64,000 bases of DNA from Bacteroidales bacterium UBA3743 (lineage in GTDB: Bacteria > Bacteroidota > Bacteroidia > Bacteroidales > Paludibacteraceae). The position numbers and the translations under genes were made by a program. Positions 33,376 through 43,300 of the stretch are shown here, one piece after another. Where the stretch lies: positions 69,072 to 133,071 of the forward strand of contig DFGT01000003.1 in NCBI GenBank assembly GCA_002371265.1. Reading direction: 5' to 3'. The stretch's first letter is position 1. Each line of letters opens with the position of its first letter. A model generated the notes under the pieces. It was not told the origin of the DNA and did not search any database. It worked only from the letters and a program-made list of their open reading frames with translations.

Positions 33376-35781
33376 ATGCCACAGCAACCACAAAGAAAAA
33401 ATATACCAAATGACCAAGAGGAGGAGGGAATCAATATTTCCGACCTCCTTCATTTGTGCCTTTATAAATGGAGATGGTTTGTCTTGTCAACACTATTATG
33501 CTTGACAGTTGCCATTTTGTATTTGATGTCAACATCTCCAATATATACCCGTACGGCCACATTGCTTATTGAGGACGACAAAAAGGGAGCGTCTGCGATA
33601 AGCATGACCAATGAGTTTCAAGATTTGGGATTATTTTCAAATACGACCAATATCAACAACGAATTGTTGGCATTGAAGTCTCCGTCTTTAATGACCCAGG
33701 TTGTCAATGATTTGGATTTGACAAACAAGTATGTAGTAAAAAATGGTGTAGGTGGACTTAGAAAAACCGCCCTATACAAGAATTCCCCTATAAAGGTTGA
33801 TTTGATTGATTTGAATAATGTTGTCGACAACATTTCTTTCAATATCAATGCGGATTATGCAAAACAAACAGTAACACTGAGTGAATTTGCCTTTAATAAG
33901 GATGAGTTTGAGACGACAAAAAATGGTCGTATCGGTGACACCATTTCAACCCCAGTGGGAAGAGTCCTTATTGTCTCAACTGATTATTTTTCTGAGGACG
34001 TAGAAATCCATTATTACCACAGTAAATTGAAATCAGTGACTGATGGATACTGCAAGAACCTGACCATCAGTCTGGCTGATAAAAACTCATCTGTGTTGAA
34101 TTTGTCGATCAATGACCCGTCGCCAGCAAGAGCAGAGGATATTTTGAACTCTTTGATTCATAATTACAATGAGAATTGGATCGATGACCGCAACAAACTA
34201 GCAACGAAAACTTCAGAGTTCATTACAGAACGATTGCAGATGATCCTCCAGGATCTGACTGGTATCGACAAAAACATCGCTAATTTTAAGGGAGAAAACT
34301 TATTGCCTGACATTAAGGCGGTGTCTCAGATATATTTGGAGCAGAATTCAGAAAGTGTAAAGCAATTACTTTCTCTTAATGGACAGTTGATGACTCTGAA
34401 ATACATCAACGAGATGCTTAATAGCAAAACATTTGAGGAACCTTTGCCTTCATCTTCTGCTTTGTCTAACGGAAATATCCAGCAACAGATACATAAATAC
34501 AACGAAAAGTTGCTGGAGAGAAACCGTTTGATTTCCAACAGTAGTGGAAACAATCCGCTGGTGACAGATATGACTGAGGCTTTGAAAGAGATGCAAAAAG
34601 TTATTCTTCAAAGTGTCAAGAGCGAGATAACGGCTCTTAATATGCAAATTGACCAGATTAAGAATCAGGAGTCGAACACAATCAGCAAGTTGGCGAGAAA
34701 TCCAAACCAGGCAAAATATTTGTTGTCGGAAGAACGCCAACAGAAGGTCATGGAAGGACTTTATCTATTTTTGCTTCAGAAGAGAGAGGAAAATGAGTTG
34801 TCGAAAGCATACAACGTATACAAGTCTAAGATGATTACAGAGCCACGCGGCTCAGATGCTCCAATTTCACCTCGCAACGCAATCATCATTTTGGCTGCTT
34901 TGGTTATCGGGTTGGTGATTCCTGCAAGTGTCTTCTATGTTTTGGAGAGCATGAACACTAAAGTGCGTAACAGAAAGGATTTGGAGGGAATGATTGTACC
35001 GTTTGCCGGAGAGATTCCGGAGCAACCGAATGTTGAGGATAAGCACCTTGCTGTGGAGCAAGATAACAGAAACCTGATCAACGAGTCGTTCCGTGTGCTT
35101 CGAACAAATGTCGACTTTATTCTGGGAAATGACAGCAAAAAGGTTGTGATGGTCACTTCTATGAACCAAGGTAGTGGAAAGAGTTTCATTTCTGCAAATT
35201 TGGCTTCGTGTGTGGCGTTGAGAGACAAAAAAGTCGTTGTGTTGGATTTAGACTTGCGTCGTGCTACTTTGTCTAAGATAGCAGATTCTCCAAAATTAGG
35301 ATTGGCTGACTATTTTAATGGCAAAGTGAAGAATTGGAAAGAAATTGTCACAAGATCAGAGGATAATGAAAATCTGGATGTGCTTCCAGTTGGTACAATG
35401 CCACCAAATCCTACGGAACTTTTGCTTAACAAAACATATCTTCCAGATATGATAGCGGAGTTGCGAAATGAGTATGATTACATTTTCATAGATTGTCCGC
35501 CGGTGGATATAGTTGCAGATGCGGGAATCGTGTCAAAGTATGCAGACATGACGCTATTTGTGATAAGAGCAGGTCTGATGGAAAAGAGCTTCTTGCATCT
35601 TGTGGATGAGTTTTATGAGGAGAAGAAATATCCGACTATGAGCCTTGTGCTTAATGGTACAAATCAAAGCCACTATAAATACGGTTATGGCTACGGCTAT
35701 GGTTACGGTTATGGTTATGGCTATGGTCACGGTTATGGTTATGGCTACGGATCAGAAAAAGATAAAGATAAAGAAAACTAG
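33376..35781 (+). CDS. Wzc-like polysaccharide co-polymerase and tyrosine autokinase
   Basis: An 801-residue BY-kinase. A first membrane helix (about 35-55) is followed by a Wzz-type periplasmic region, a coiled-coil/GNVR stretch (about 370-480) and a second membrane helix (about 497-520). The cytoplasmic kinase domain has Walker A NQGSGKSF (about 596-603), Walker A-prime VVVLDLDLRR, and Walker B YIFIDCPPVD. The tail contains 12 tyrosines in an alternating Tyr-Gly run interrupted by one His, then a charged end (SEKDKDKEN). Tyr-cluster phosphorylation controls polymer length and export. The Tyr-Gly run is coded by a 6-base repeat prone to slippage. It partners the Wza-like protein and the PHP phosphatase. 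Confidence 0.9.
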   Translation: MPQQPQRKNIPNDQEEEGINISDLLHLCLYKWRWFVLSTLLCLTVAILYLMSTSPIYTRTATLLIEDDKKGASAISMTNEFQDLGLFSNTTNINNELLALKSPSLMTQVVNDLDLTNKYVVKNGVGGLRKTALYKNSPIKVDLIDLNNVVDNISFNINADYAKQTVTLSEFAFNKDEFETTKNGRIGDTISTPVGRVLIVSTDYFSEDVEIHYYHSKLKSVTDGYCKNLTISLADKNSSVLNLSINDPSPARAEDILNSLIHNYNENWIDDRNKLATKTSEFITERLQMILQDLTGIDKNIANFKGENLLPDIKAVSQIYLEQNSESVKQLLSLNGQLMTLKYINEMLNSKTFEEPLPSSSALSNGNIQQQIHKYNEKLLERNRLISNSSGNNPLVTDMTEALKEMQKVILQSVKSEITALNMQIDQIKNQESNTISKLARNPNQAKYLLSEERQQKVMEGLYLFLLQKREENELSKAYNVYKSKMITEPRGSDAPISPRNAIIILAALVIGLVIPASVFYVLESMNTKVRNRKDLEGMIVPFAGEIPEQPNVEDKHLAVEQDNRNLINESFRVLRTNVDFILGNDSKKVVMVTSMNQGSGKSFISANLASCVALRDKKVVVLDLDLRRATLSKIADSPKLGLADYFNGKVKNWKEIVTRSEDNENLDVLPVGTMPPNPTELLLNKTYLPDMIAELRNEYDYIFIDCPPVDIVADAGIVSKYADMTLFVIRAGLMEKSFLHLVDEFYEEKKYPTMSLVLNGTNQSHYKYGYGYGYGYGYGYGYGHGYGYGYGSEKDKDKEN

Positions 35782-35783
35782 CA

Positions 35784-36497
35784 ATGGGCTTGTTTGATAT
35801 ATTTAGCGGTAAGAAAACATTAAAACAAACTGGTATTTTAAACGGTTTTTGTGATAATCACATACATCTCCTTCCTGGAGTCGACGATGGAATCCAGTCT
35901 ATGGATGATGCTCTTGAACTCCTAGGCATAATGGAAGCCGCAGGAGTTAAAACGGTATGGTGCACACCACATATCATGGAAGACATACCTAATAAGACTG
36001 ATTTTCTTAAGATGCATTTTGAAAAGCTTAAATCACTATATAAAGGAGAGATAGAACTTCATCTTGCTGCGGAATATATGATTGACAGCCTGTTTCAGGA
36101 GAGATTGGAGAATGATGATTTGCTTGTACATGCGAATAATCATGTCTTAGTGGAATCGTCAACGGTATCAGCTCCGTATGGATTTAAAAACACGTTGAAA
36201 GAGTTGATGCACAAAGGTCATTATGTTCTGCTTGCACATCCTGAAAGATACCGTTTCCTTGAAAAAAAGGATTACGCAGAACTTAAGCAAATGAAAGTTC
36301 GCTTCCAGCTAAATCTTACCTCTTTGCTTGGACTGTATGGTCCGGCAGTGAAGGAAAAAGCAGAAAAATTATTATCTGAGGGATTTTATGAAGCTGTCGG
36401 CACTGATACTCACAGAGTGAAAAGGTGGCAGCAAATGGAAGAACAAAAAATAAGTAAAAAAATAATCAAACAGATAAGCGAGATACAAGGTTTGTAA
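35784..36497 (+). CDS. CpsB/YwqE-type PHP-domain tyrosine phosphatase
   Basis: A 237-residue manganese-dependent protein-tyrosine phosphatase of the PHP family. The metal motif DNHIHLLPGVDDG lies at about 27-39, with VWCTPHIMEDIP (about 66-77), LLAHPERYRF (about 153-162) and GTDTHRV (about 208-214) providing further ligands. It begins two bases after the kinase stop. It is expected to dephosphorylate the Tyr cluster of the Wzc-like protein, as CpsB does for CpsD. Confidence 0.9.
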   Translation: MGLFDIFSGKKTLKQTGILNGFCDNHIHLLPGVDDGIQSMDDALELLGIMEAAGVKTVWCTPHIMEDIPNKTDFLKMHFEKLKSLYKGEIELHLAAEYMIDSLFQERLENDDLLVHANNHVLVESSTVSAPYGFKNTLKELMHKGHYVLLAHPERYRFLEKKDYAELKQMKVRFQLNLTSLLGLYGPAVKEKAEKLLSEGFYEAVGTDTHRVKRWQQMEEQKISKKIIKQISEIQGL

Positions 36498-36536
36498 ATT
36501 TTCGGTAAAAAGTAGGGAAGAATAGTTTTTTTTAAC

Positions 36537-36544
36537 TAAATTTG
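36537..36544 (+). promoter_or_regulatory. -7 element upstream of psd
   Basis: TAAATTTG matches TAnnTTTG, 32 bases before the ATG at 36577. It suggests psd-pssA can be transcribed separately from the capsule genes. No good -33 box is seen. Confidence 0.4.
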
Positions 36545-36576
36545 CTCGCCGATAAAATTAGAGGCAATAAAAAAGG

Positions 36577-37242
36577 ATGACTATACATAAAGAAGGAAAA
36601 GGAATGCTATTGACGCTGCTTGTTATGCTGGCGTTGGTGATTTTGGCATCATTCGTTTATTTTGGAACGGATGTTGCTACGTTCGTGATTTCAGCACTCT
36701 GTATAGCTATTTTTTTGTTTTTCTTGAATTTCTTCCGTAATCCGAATCGTGAATTTGTTGGCTTTGAAGATGGTATGATAATAGCCCCTGCAGACGGAAC
36801 TGTTGTCATTGCAGAACCATCGGAAGAGCCTTTTTATTTTAAGGATAAGAGAATTCAGGTGTCGATTTTTATGTCGGTGCTTAATGTCCATGCGAATTGG
36901 TATCCGACACGAGGCAAGGTTGTCTACTATACTCACAATGACGGTAGATTTATGGCTGCAAATCTTCCGAAATCAAGTACTGAAAACGAACGATCAACTA
37001 TAGTTATTGAACTAGAAAGTAAGGTTCAGATTTTGCTACGACAGGTAGCTGGAGCACTTGCCCGTCGAATTGTGACATATTCGAGAGAAGGTGATTCTTG
37101 TGATGAAAATCAACAGCTTGGATTCATTAAGTTTGGATCTCGTGTTGATCTTTATTTGCCTATGGACAGTGAAATATTAGTGGAGGTTGGACAGAAAGTC
37201 ACTGGCAACCAGACTGTCATAGCAAGAGTAAAAAATCCATAA
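36577..37242 (+). CDS. psd: Phosphatidylserine decarboxylase family protein
   Basis: A 221-residue short-type proenzyme that converts phosphatidylserine to phosphatidylethanolamine. Two N-terminal membrane helices (about 10-52) are followed by APADGTVV (about 70-77) and VHANWYPTRG. The self-cleavage site Gly187-Ser188 lies in KFGSRVD, where Ser becomes the pyruvoyl group. The GSR form is usual for the short archaeal/Bacteroidota branch instead of LGST. pssA follows three bases later, so synthesis and decarboxylation of phosphatidylserine are co-expressed. Confidence 0.9.
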   Translation: MTIHKEGKGMLLTLLVMLALVILASFVYFGTDVATFVISALCIAIFLFFLNFFRNPNREFVGFEDGMIIAPADGTVVIAEPSEEPFYFKDKRIQVSIFMSVLNVHANWYPTRGKVVYYTHNDGRFMAANLPKSSTENERSTIVIELESKVQILLRQVAGALARRIVTYSREGDSCDENQQLGFIKFGSRVDLYLPMDSEILVEVGQKVTGNQTVIARVKNP

Positions 37243-37244
37243 CA

Positions 37245-37985
37245 ATGAATAAAATAATCAAAAGTATACCAAATACACTGACTTGCATCAGCTTGTTTTT
37301 TGGTTGTTTGTCGATACTGTATTCGATTGAGGGGAATTTCCTATATGCTGTTGCATGTATCTTGATTGGTTCGATTTTTGATTTCAGTGATGGCTTCGCG
37401 GCAAGAGCCTTGAAGGCTTCATCCGCTATTGGAAAAGAATTGGATTCGTTGGCGGATCAGGTAAGTTTTGGTGTCGCACCCGGATTTGCCATTTATTTCT
37501 GGATGAAAGGTCATGTCGACTGCTCTTTTTGCGAGTATCTTCCTTACATTGCATTTTTAGTCCCTGCATTTTCAGCGTTACGATTGGCGAAGTTTAATAT
37601 CGACGAGAGACAGACCAGCAGTTTTATTGGTTTGCCTACTCCGGCTAATGCATTGTTCCTATCGTCGTTGGTATCGACGTCAGATATTTTATTGAAAAAC
37701 GGCACATCCAATTGGTTTACAGATTTCTGCTCTAATCCGGTAGCAATGATTGTGATTGTGATAGCAACGTCTTTACTCTTGGTCTCTGAGTTCCCGATGT
37801 TTTCGTTGAAATTCAAACATTTTGGTTGGGCTGGAAACGAGAAAAAATTCATACTTATTGTGTTTGCTGTAGTGGCGATGATAATATTCGGTATGTGTGG
37901 AATCTTATTTGCCGCTGCATTCACAACGATTCTTTTCTACATGGTGATGTGCATTGTGGATTTCTTCATTAAGAAAAGACAATGA
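37245..37985 (+). CDS. pssA: CDP-diacylglycerol-serine O-phosphatidyltransferase
   Basis: A 246-residue CDP-alcohol phosphatidyltransferase with about eight membrane helices. The active-site motif is present as DFSDGFAARALKASSAIGKE then LDSLAD (about 46-71), i.e. DG-x2-AR-x8-G-x3-D-x3-D. It uses CDP-diacylglycerol from CdsA and serine to give phosphatidylserine, the substrate of Psd. Its position directly after psd makes serine the likely acceptor. Confidence 0.92.
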   Translation: MNKIIKSIPNTLTCISLFFGCLSILYSIEGNFLYAVACILIGSIFDFSDGFAARALKASSAIGKELDSLADQVSFGVAPGFAIYFWMKGHVDCSFCEYLPYIAFLVPAFSALRLAKFNIDERQTSSFIGLPTPANALFLSSLVSTSDILLKNGTSNWFTDFCSNPVAMIVIVIATSLLLVSEFPMFSLKFKHFGWAGNEKKFILIVFAVVAMIIFGMCGILFAAAFTTILFYMVMCIVDFFIKKRQ

Positions 37986-38203
37986 TTCATGCTATACAGC
38001 TGAAATACTTTGTTGAAGTCAGGATTTTTAACGGAGTGAAAGTTTTTCCTGCTTCCTCAATCTAATGTTTGAGTAAAAGGATTGTCGCATAAAAGAGCTG
38101 CTACAGACAAAAGAGTAAAAGTGTTGGAGAAAAAGTAGTCTTGTTTTTTGTGAACAAAAGCAAAAAAAATTGATTGTATAACATAAAATCGACTGAAATT
38201 TGC

Positions 38204-38211
38204 TAATTTTG
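38204..38211 (+). promoter_or_regulatory. -7 element of pckG
   Basis: TAATTTTG, 37 bases before the ATG at 38249. A convincing -33 TTTG is lacking. The gap 37986-38248 otherwise shows nothing recognisable. Confidence 0.5.
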
Positions 38212-38248
38212 CGACCAAATCGAAAATTTAATTCAATTAAAATAAGTC

Positions 38249-40099
38249 ATGATTAAAACAAATTGTGCAAAACTTAACACATGGGTTAAGATGTGGGCTG
38301 ATATCATGCAGCCAGAGAACGTCGTTCTATGTGATGGTTCTGATGCAGAGTTCACTCGCCTAATGGATGAGTGTGTTGCAGAAGGTTTGGCAAAGAAGCT
38401 AAACGAGAAGAAGCGTCCAAACAGCTACTATTTCCAGTCTGATCCTTCAGACGTTGCTCGTGTAGAAGGTCGTACATTCATCTGCTCACGCAAGCAGGAG
38501 GATGCTGGTCCTACAAACAACTGGATGGATCCAAAGGAGATGAAGAGAATCCTTATCGGCAAGTATACTGGTTGTATGAAGGGTCGTACAATGTACGTTA
38601 TCCCATTCTCAATGGGTCCTCTAGGTGGTCCTATCTCTCAGCTTGGTGTTGAGATCACAGATTCAGCTTACGTAGTTGGTTCAATGAAGATCATGACTCG
38701 TATGGGTGCTGGTGCTCTTAAGCTAATCGAGGAGAAGAATGACTTTATCCCTTGTATCCACTCAGTAGGTAAGCCATTGCCAGATGGTCTTAAGGATGCT
38801 AAGTGGGCTTGCGCTCCAATCGACGACAAGTACATCGTTCAGTTCCCAGAGGAGCACGAGATTTGGACATACGGTTCAGGTTACGGTGGTAACGCATTGC
38901 TTGGTAAGAAGTGTTTCGCTCTTCGTATCGCATCTAAGATGGCTCAGGAAGAGGGTTGGTTGGCAGAGCACATGCTTATCCTTAAGCTTACTAAGGAGGC
39001 TACAAAGGAGACTAAGTGTGTATGTGCAGCATTCCCATCAGCATGTGGTAAGACAAACTTGGCTATGCTTATCCCAACTATTCCAGGATGGAAGGTTGAG
39101 ACAATCGGAGACGATATCGCTTGGATGAAGTTCGACGAGGATGGTTACCTTCGCGCAATCAACCCAGAGGCTGGTTTCTTCGGTGTAGCTCCTTATACTT
39201 CAGCTAAGACAAACAAGAACGCTCTTGACTCTTGCAGCAAGAACACTATCTTCACAAACGTAGGATACACTCCTGACGGTGACATTTGGTGGGAAGGAAT
39301 CGGTTACCCATGTCCTAAGGGTACAATCGACTGGAAGGGTAACGTTGTAGACGATCCTGAGTCTCGTGACGAGGATAAGAATCCAGTTGCTCACAAGAAC
39401 TCACGTTTCGCTGCTCCTGCTGCTAACTGTCCAGGTATCGCTTCAGACTGGGAGTCTCCAAAGGGTGTTAAGGTTGATGCTATCCTATTCGGTGGTCGTC
39501 GTCCTAACACAGTTCCATTGGTACACGAGGCTGAGGATTGGGCACACGGTGTATTCATGGGATCTATCGTAGGTTCTGAGGTTACAGCTGCTGCTATCGG
39601 TTTGAAGGCTGGTGTTCGTCGTGACCCATTCGCTATGTTGCCATTCTGTGGTTACAACATGGGAGACTACTTCCAGCACTGGATCGACATGGAGAAATTG
39701 CCACAGGCTAAGGGTGGTAAGCACATGCCTAAGATCTTCTTCGTTAACTGGTTCCGTCGTGATAAGGAGAACCCAGCTCTTAAGTCAGAGCACGGATTCT
39801 TGTGGCCAGGTTACGGTGATAACAGCCGTGTATTGGCTTACATCTTCGATCGTTGCAACGGTGAGGGTAAGACAGTTGATACTCCAATCGGAAAGGTTCC
39901 TGCTCCAGGCCAGATCAACATCGAGGGCTTGAAGAGCTGCTACAACGAGGAGACAATGAAGGCTGTTCTAACTGTTAACGTTGACGAGTGGAAGGAAGAG
40001 GTTGGTCGTATCGAAGAGCACTATGCTAAATTCGCTGGACACCTTCCTAAGGAGCTAAGCGACCGCTTGGCTATCTTGAAGCAGCGTCTAGGTATGTAA
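38249..40099 (+). CDS. pckG: Phosphoenolpyruvate carboxykinase (GTP)
   Basis: A 616-residue GTP-type PEPCK, interconverting oxaloacetate and PEP with GTP/GDP. The P-loop AFPSACGKTNLAM lies around residues 262-274, the substrate loop MGPLGGPISQLG around 126-137, and IAWMKFDEDGYLRAINPEAG and GVRRDPFAMLPFCGYNMGDY further on. Length and motifs exclude the shorter ATP-type enzyme. In fibre-degrading Bacteroidales the enzyme commonly runs as PEP carboxylation toward succinate. Codon use is strongly biased toward a few codons, like fba, indicating very high expression. Strong terminator follows. Confidence 0.95.
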   Translation: MIKTNCAKLNTWVKMWADIMQPENVVLCDGSDAEFTRLMDECVAEGLAKKLNEKKRPNSYYFQSDPSDVARVEGRTFICSRKQEDAGPTNNWMDPKEMKRILIGKYTGCMKGRTMYVIPFSMGPLGGPISQLGVEITDSAYVVGSMKIMTRMGAGALKLIEEKNDFIPCIHSVGKPLPDGLKDAKWACAPIDDKYIVQFPEEHEIWTYGSGYGGNALLGKKCFALRIASKMAQEEGWLAEHMLILKLTKEATKETKCVCAAFPSACGKTNLAMLIPTIPGWKVETIGDDIAWMKFDEDGYLRAINPEAGFFGVAPYTSAKTNKNALDSCSKNTIFTNVGYTPDGDIWWEGIGYPCPKGTIDWKGNVVDDPESRDEDKNPVAHKNSRFAAPAANCPGIASDWESPKGVKVDAILFGGRRPNTVPLVHEAEDWAHGVFMGSIVGSEVTAAAIGLKAGVRRDPFAMLPFCGYNMGDYFQHWIDMEKLPQAKGGKHMPKIFFVNWFRRDKENPALKSEHGFLWPGYGDNSRVLAYIFDRCNGEGKTVDTPIGKVPAPGQINIEGLKSCYNEETMKAVLTVNVDEWKEEVGRIEEHYAKFAGHLPKELSDRLAILKQRLGM

Positions 40100-40124
40100 T
40101 TCGAAAGAATCACATCGAAAAAAA

Positions 40125-40148
40125 AGCCGCATCCAGATGGATGCGGCT
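40125..40148 (+). terminator. Terminator of pckG
   Basis: AGCCGCATCC-agat-GGATGCGGCT flanked by A-run and T-run, so it could act in both directions. Confidence 0.9.
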
Positions 40149-40195
40149 TTTTTTTTCGATGTATAGAACATATTTATATATTTTTTTGCCTGTTT

Positions 40196-40226
40196 TTTGG
40201 AAAATAAAGAAAAACGACTATTTTTG
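40196..40226 (+). promoter_or_regulatory. Promoter of the multidomain xylanolytic gene
   Basis: TTTG (40196-40199), 19-base spacer, TATTTTTG (40219-40226). The leader before the ATG at 40375 is about 140 bases long, leaving room for post-transcriptional control. Confidence 0.65.
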
Positions 40227-40374
40227 TCGGGTGTTAGTTTTATCAAACTGACACATCTGACCAATGAAGGGAATTTATGATGGTAAGCGTACCGTCGACC
40301 TTTATTGAATAGCGACATAAACACTAGAAACTCGATTTGTATTAGAACTCAATTAACATTAACACATTAATAAA

Positions 40375-43300
40375 ATGAAGAACACTAAACTGTTTATTAT
40401 TGCGACTTTAGCGCTGCTGCTGGGGTCGTTTGTGAGAGTTAGCGCGGAGCCTGATCCGAACTTTCACATTTATCTGTGCTTCGGTCAGTCCAATATGGAA
40501 GGTCAGGGCAACATCGAAAATCAAGACAAATCTGTTGACAAACGTTTCCAGGTGCTTTGCTCCTACGACAATTGTGGTAGCCGCAAAAAGGGCAGCTGGT
40601 ATGACGCTACACCTCCATTGTCGTGCTGTAGCGGTGCCCATCTAGGTCCTGTAGATTATTTTGGACGCACATTGGTCAAGAACCTTCCTGAGAACATCAA
40701 GGTAGGAGTGTCGGTTGTGGCTATTGCCGGTTGTGACATCCAGTTGTTCGAGAAGGAAAACTACAAGAGCTATCGTGCGGAGTCGTACATGCAAGGCACA
40801 ATCCAGTCTTATGGTGGCAATCCTTACGGTCGTTTGGTGGAGATGGGTAAAGAGGCCCAGAAAGTTGGTGTCATCAAGGGAATCCTTCTTCATCAGGGTG
40901 AGACTAACACAGGTCAGAACAATTGGCCAAGCCGTGTAAAGGCAATCTACAACGACTTGATCAAGGATTTGGGTCTAAACGCTGCTGATGTACCTTTGTT
41001 GGTCGGTGAGGTTGTGCGTACAGATCAGGGTGGTCAGTGTGGTAGCATGAACAACATTATCGCAAACGTGCCTAGCACTATCCCTAACTCTTACGTTATC
41101 TCGGCTAAAGGCCTTGGACATAAGGGAGATAACCTTCATTTTTCTTCAGCAAGCTACCGTACATTGGGTGAGCGTTATGCAGAGCAGATGTTGAAAGTGT
41201 TGAAGTATGACTCTTCACAAGGTGGTGGTCAGCAGCAAGGTGGTGGCGAAGCCCAGCAAGGCGGAGGTCAGCAGGGTGGATCTACATCTAACTGCGTTGA
41301 TCCATGCTCTTACAAGACTAAATACTCTGGCGGTACAAGTATCACAAGCAATGGTGTGAAGGATGTCGGCAACGGATATAACGTTGAGATGTGGCGCGAC
41401 GGTAATTCAGGAAACATGACTGTGTTTGGTGGCAAGGCTGACTGTGCGTTCAAGGCAAGCTGGAACAATTCCGGCGACTACTTGGCTCGTGTAGGTTACT
41501 ACGATGGAGCTGCCACTAAGAAATATACTGATCTAGGAGACATTTATGCCGTCTACAACTATTCTAAATCTGGAAATGGTGGTGGAAGCTATTCTTATAT
41601 CGGTATCTATGGCTGGACTAAGAATCCATTGATTGAGTACTATATCGTGGACGACTCATTCACTCCAAACGGTGGAGGTATGTTCTGGAACGCTAACAAC
41701 AAGGGTACATACACTGTGGATGGCGTGACTTACACTTTGAAGGTCGGTCAGAGAAACAACGCTCCTTCAATTGAGGGTAACACTAACTTCCAGCAGATCT
41801 TCGCGGTTCGTTCTTCTTACCAGACTTGCGGTACTATCAATGTGACTGAGCACTTCAAAAACTGGGAAAAACTTGGTGTGAGACTTGGTGGAATCTACGA
41901 CTGTAAGATTCTTTGTGAGGTAGGCGGTGGATCTGGATCTATCGAGTACACTTGCGCAAGTATGTCGTGGAAGGGACAGAAGAGTTCACTTGGTGATTTG
42001 AGCTGCAGCGAAGGTGGAAGCCAGGGCGGCGGTGAGCAACAGCAAGGTGGTGGCTCTACAGTAGAGCAGAAACCATACAAAGATGCTATCAAAATTCCTG
42101 GCAAATTGGAGGGCGAACATTATGACATAGGCGGAAACGGCAATGCTTATAATGATAGCGATGATCAAAATGAGGGAGACGCAAAATTCCGTACTGACGA
42201 AGGTGTTGATATCGTGAAGGGTGGAACAGGTATGGCTATCGGTTACACAACTTCAAGCGAGTGGTTGGAGTATACAATTGATGTGGAGAAAACATTCAAA
42301 TATGATTTGACAGCCAACGCATCTAATGGAGGCGGCGACATCAATTTCGATGTATATATCGACGATAAGAAGGTGGCTTCTTTCGAAGGAAGTTCAACAG
42401 ACAGCTGGGATACTTACACAGCATTGAAGACAACAACAGATGAAATCAAGGCTGGTAAGCATATCTTGAAAGTTAAGTTTGGCAGCAACAACAACAATTT
42501 GGATTACATTGAGTTTGCTGAGGCAGATACTTCTTCTCACGGCAGCCAAGGAGGTCAAGGAAGTCATGGTGGTCAAGGAGGTCAGGGAAGCACTTATATT
42601 CCGGCTGGCGAATATCCTTTGAGCTACGATGTTGAGAATACAGGTGCTGCATGTACAGATCCAGTGTCTTTGGACAAGAATAAATTGAAGTCATGCAAGA
42701 CGTTGCCTAACCCATTCGAGTGGGCAAATGGTAATGGTAAGGTGACTGATTTCTGCGACTGGTCTTGCCGTCGTAACGAAATCAAGCGTGAGATTGAGTA
42801 TTGGGAGATTGGAGAAAAACCTAAGTTTGATAAGCTTGAAGCTTCTTACTCTGGTGGAACATTGACAGTCACAGTATACAACGGAAGCAATAAGCTTACG
42901 TTGACAAGTAAGATTTCTGTGCCATCTGGCAACGGACCTCATCCGATTGTGATTGGTATGGACGGAAACACAGGAAGTTTGAGCTCTTCTTATTTCTCTA
43001 AGTGTATTCAGGTGCCATTCACTCACTCTCAGATTGCTGAGTACAATTCAGGATTTGGCGGTGGCGGAAGAAGCCAGAACGACCCATTCTATAAGTTGTA
43101 TCCTGGAACATTCAACACAAAAGCTGACTACTGTGCATGGTCATGGGGTATCAGCCGTTTGATCGATGGTTTGGAGATAGTTAAGGATAAGATCAATGCT
43201 GATCTTGGACATATTGCTGTGACAGGATGTTCATACGCAGGTAAGATGGCATTGTATGCAGGTGCATTTGATGAGCGTATCGCGTTGACAATCGCACAAG

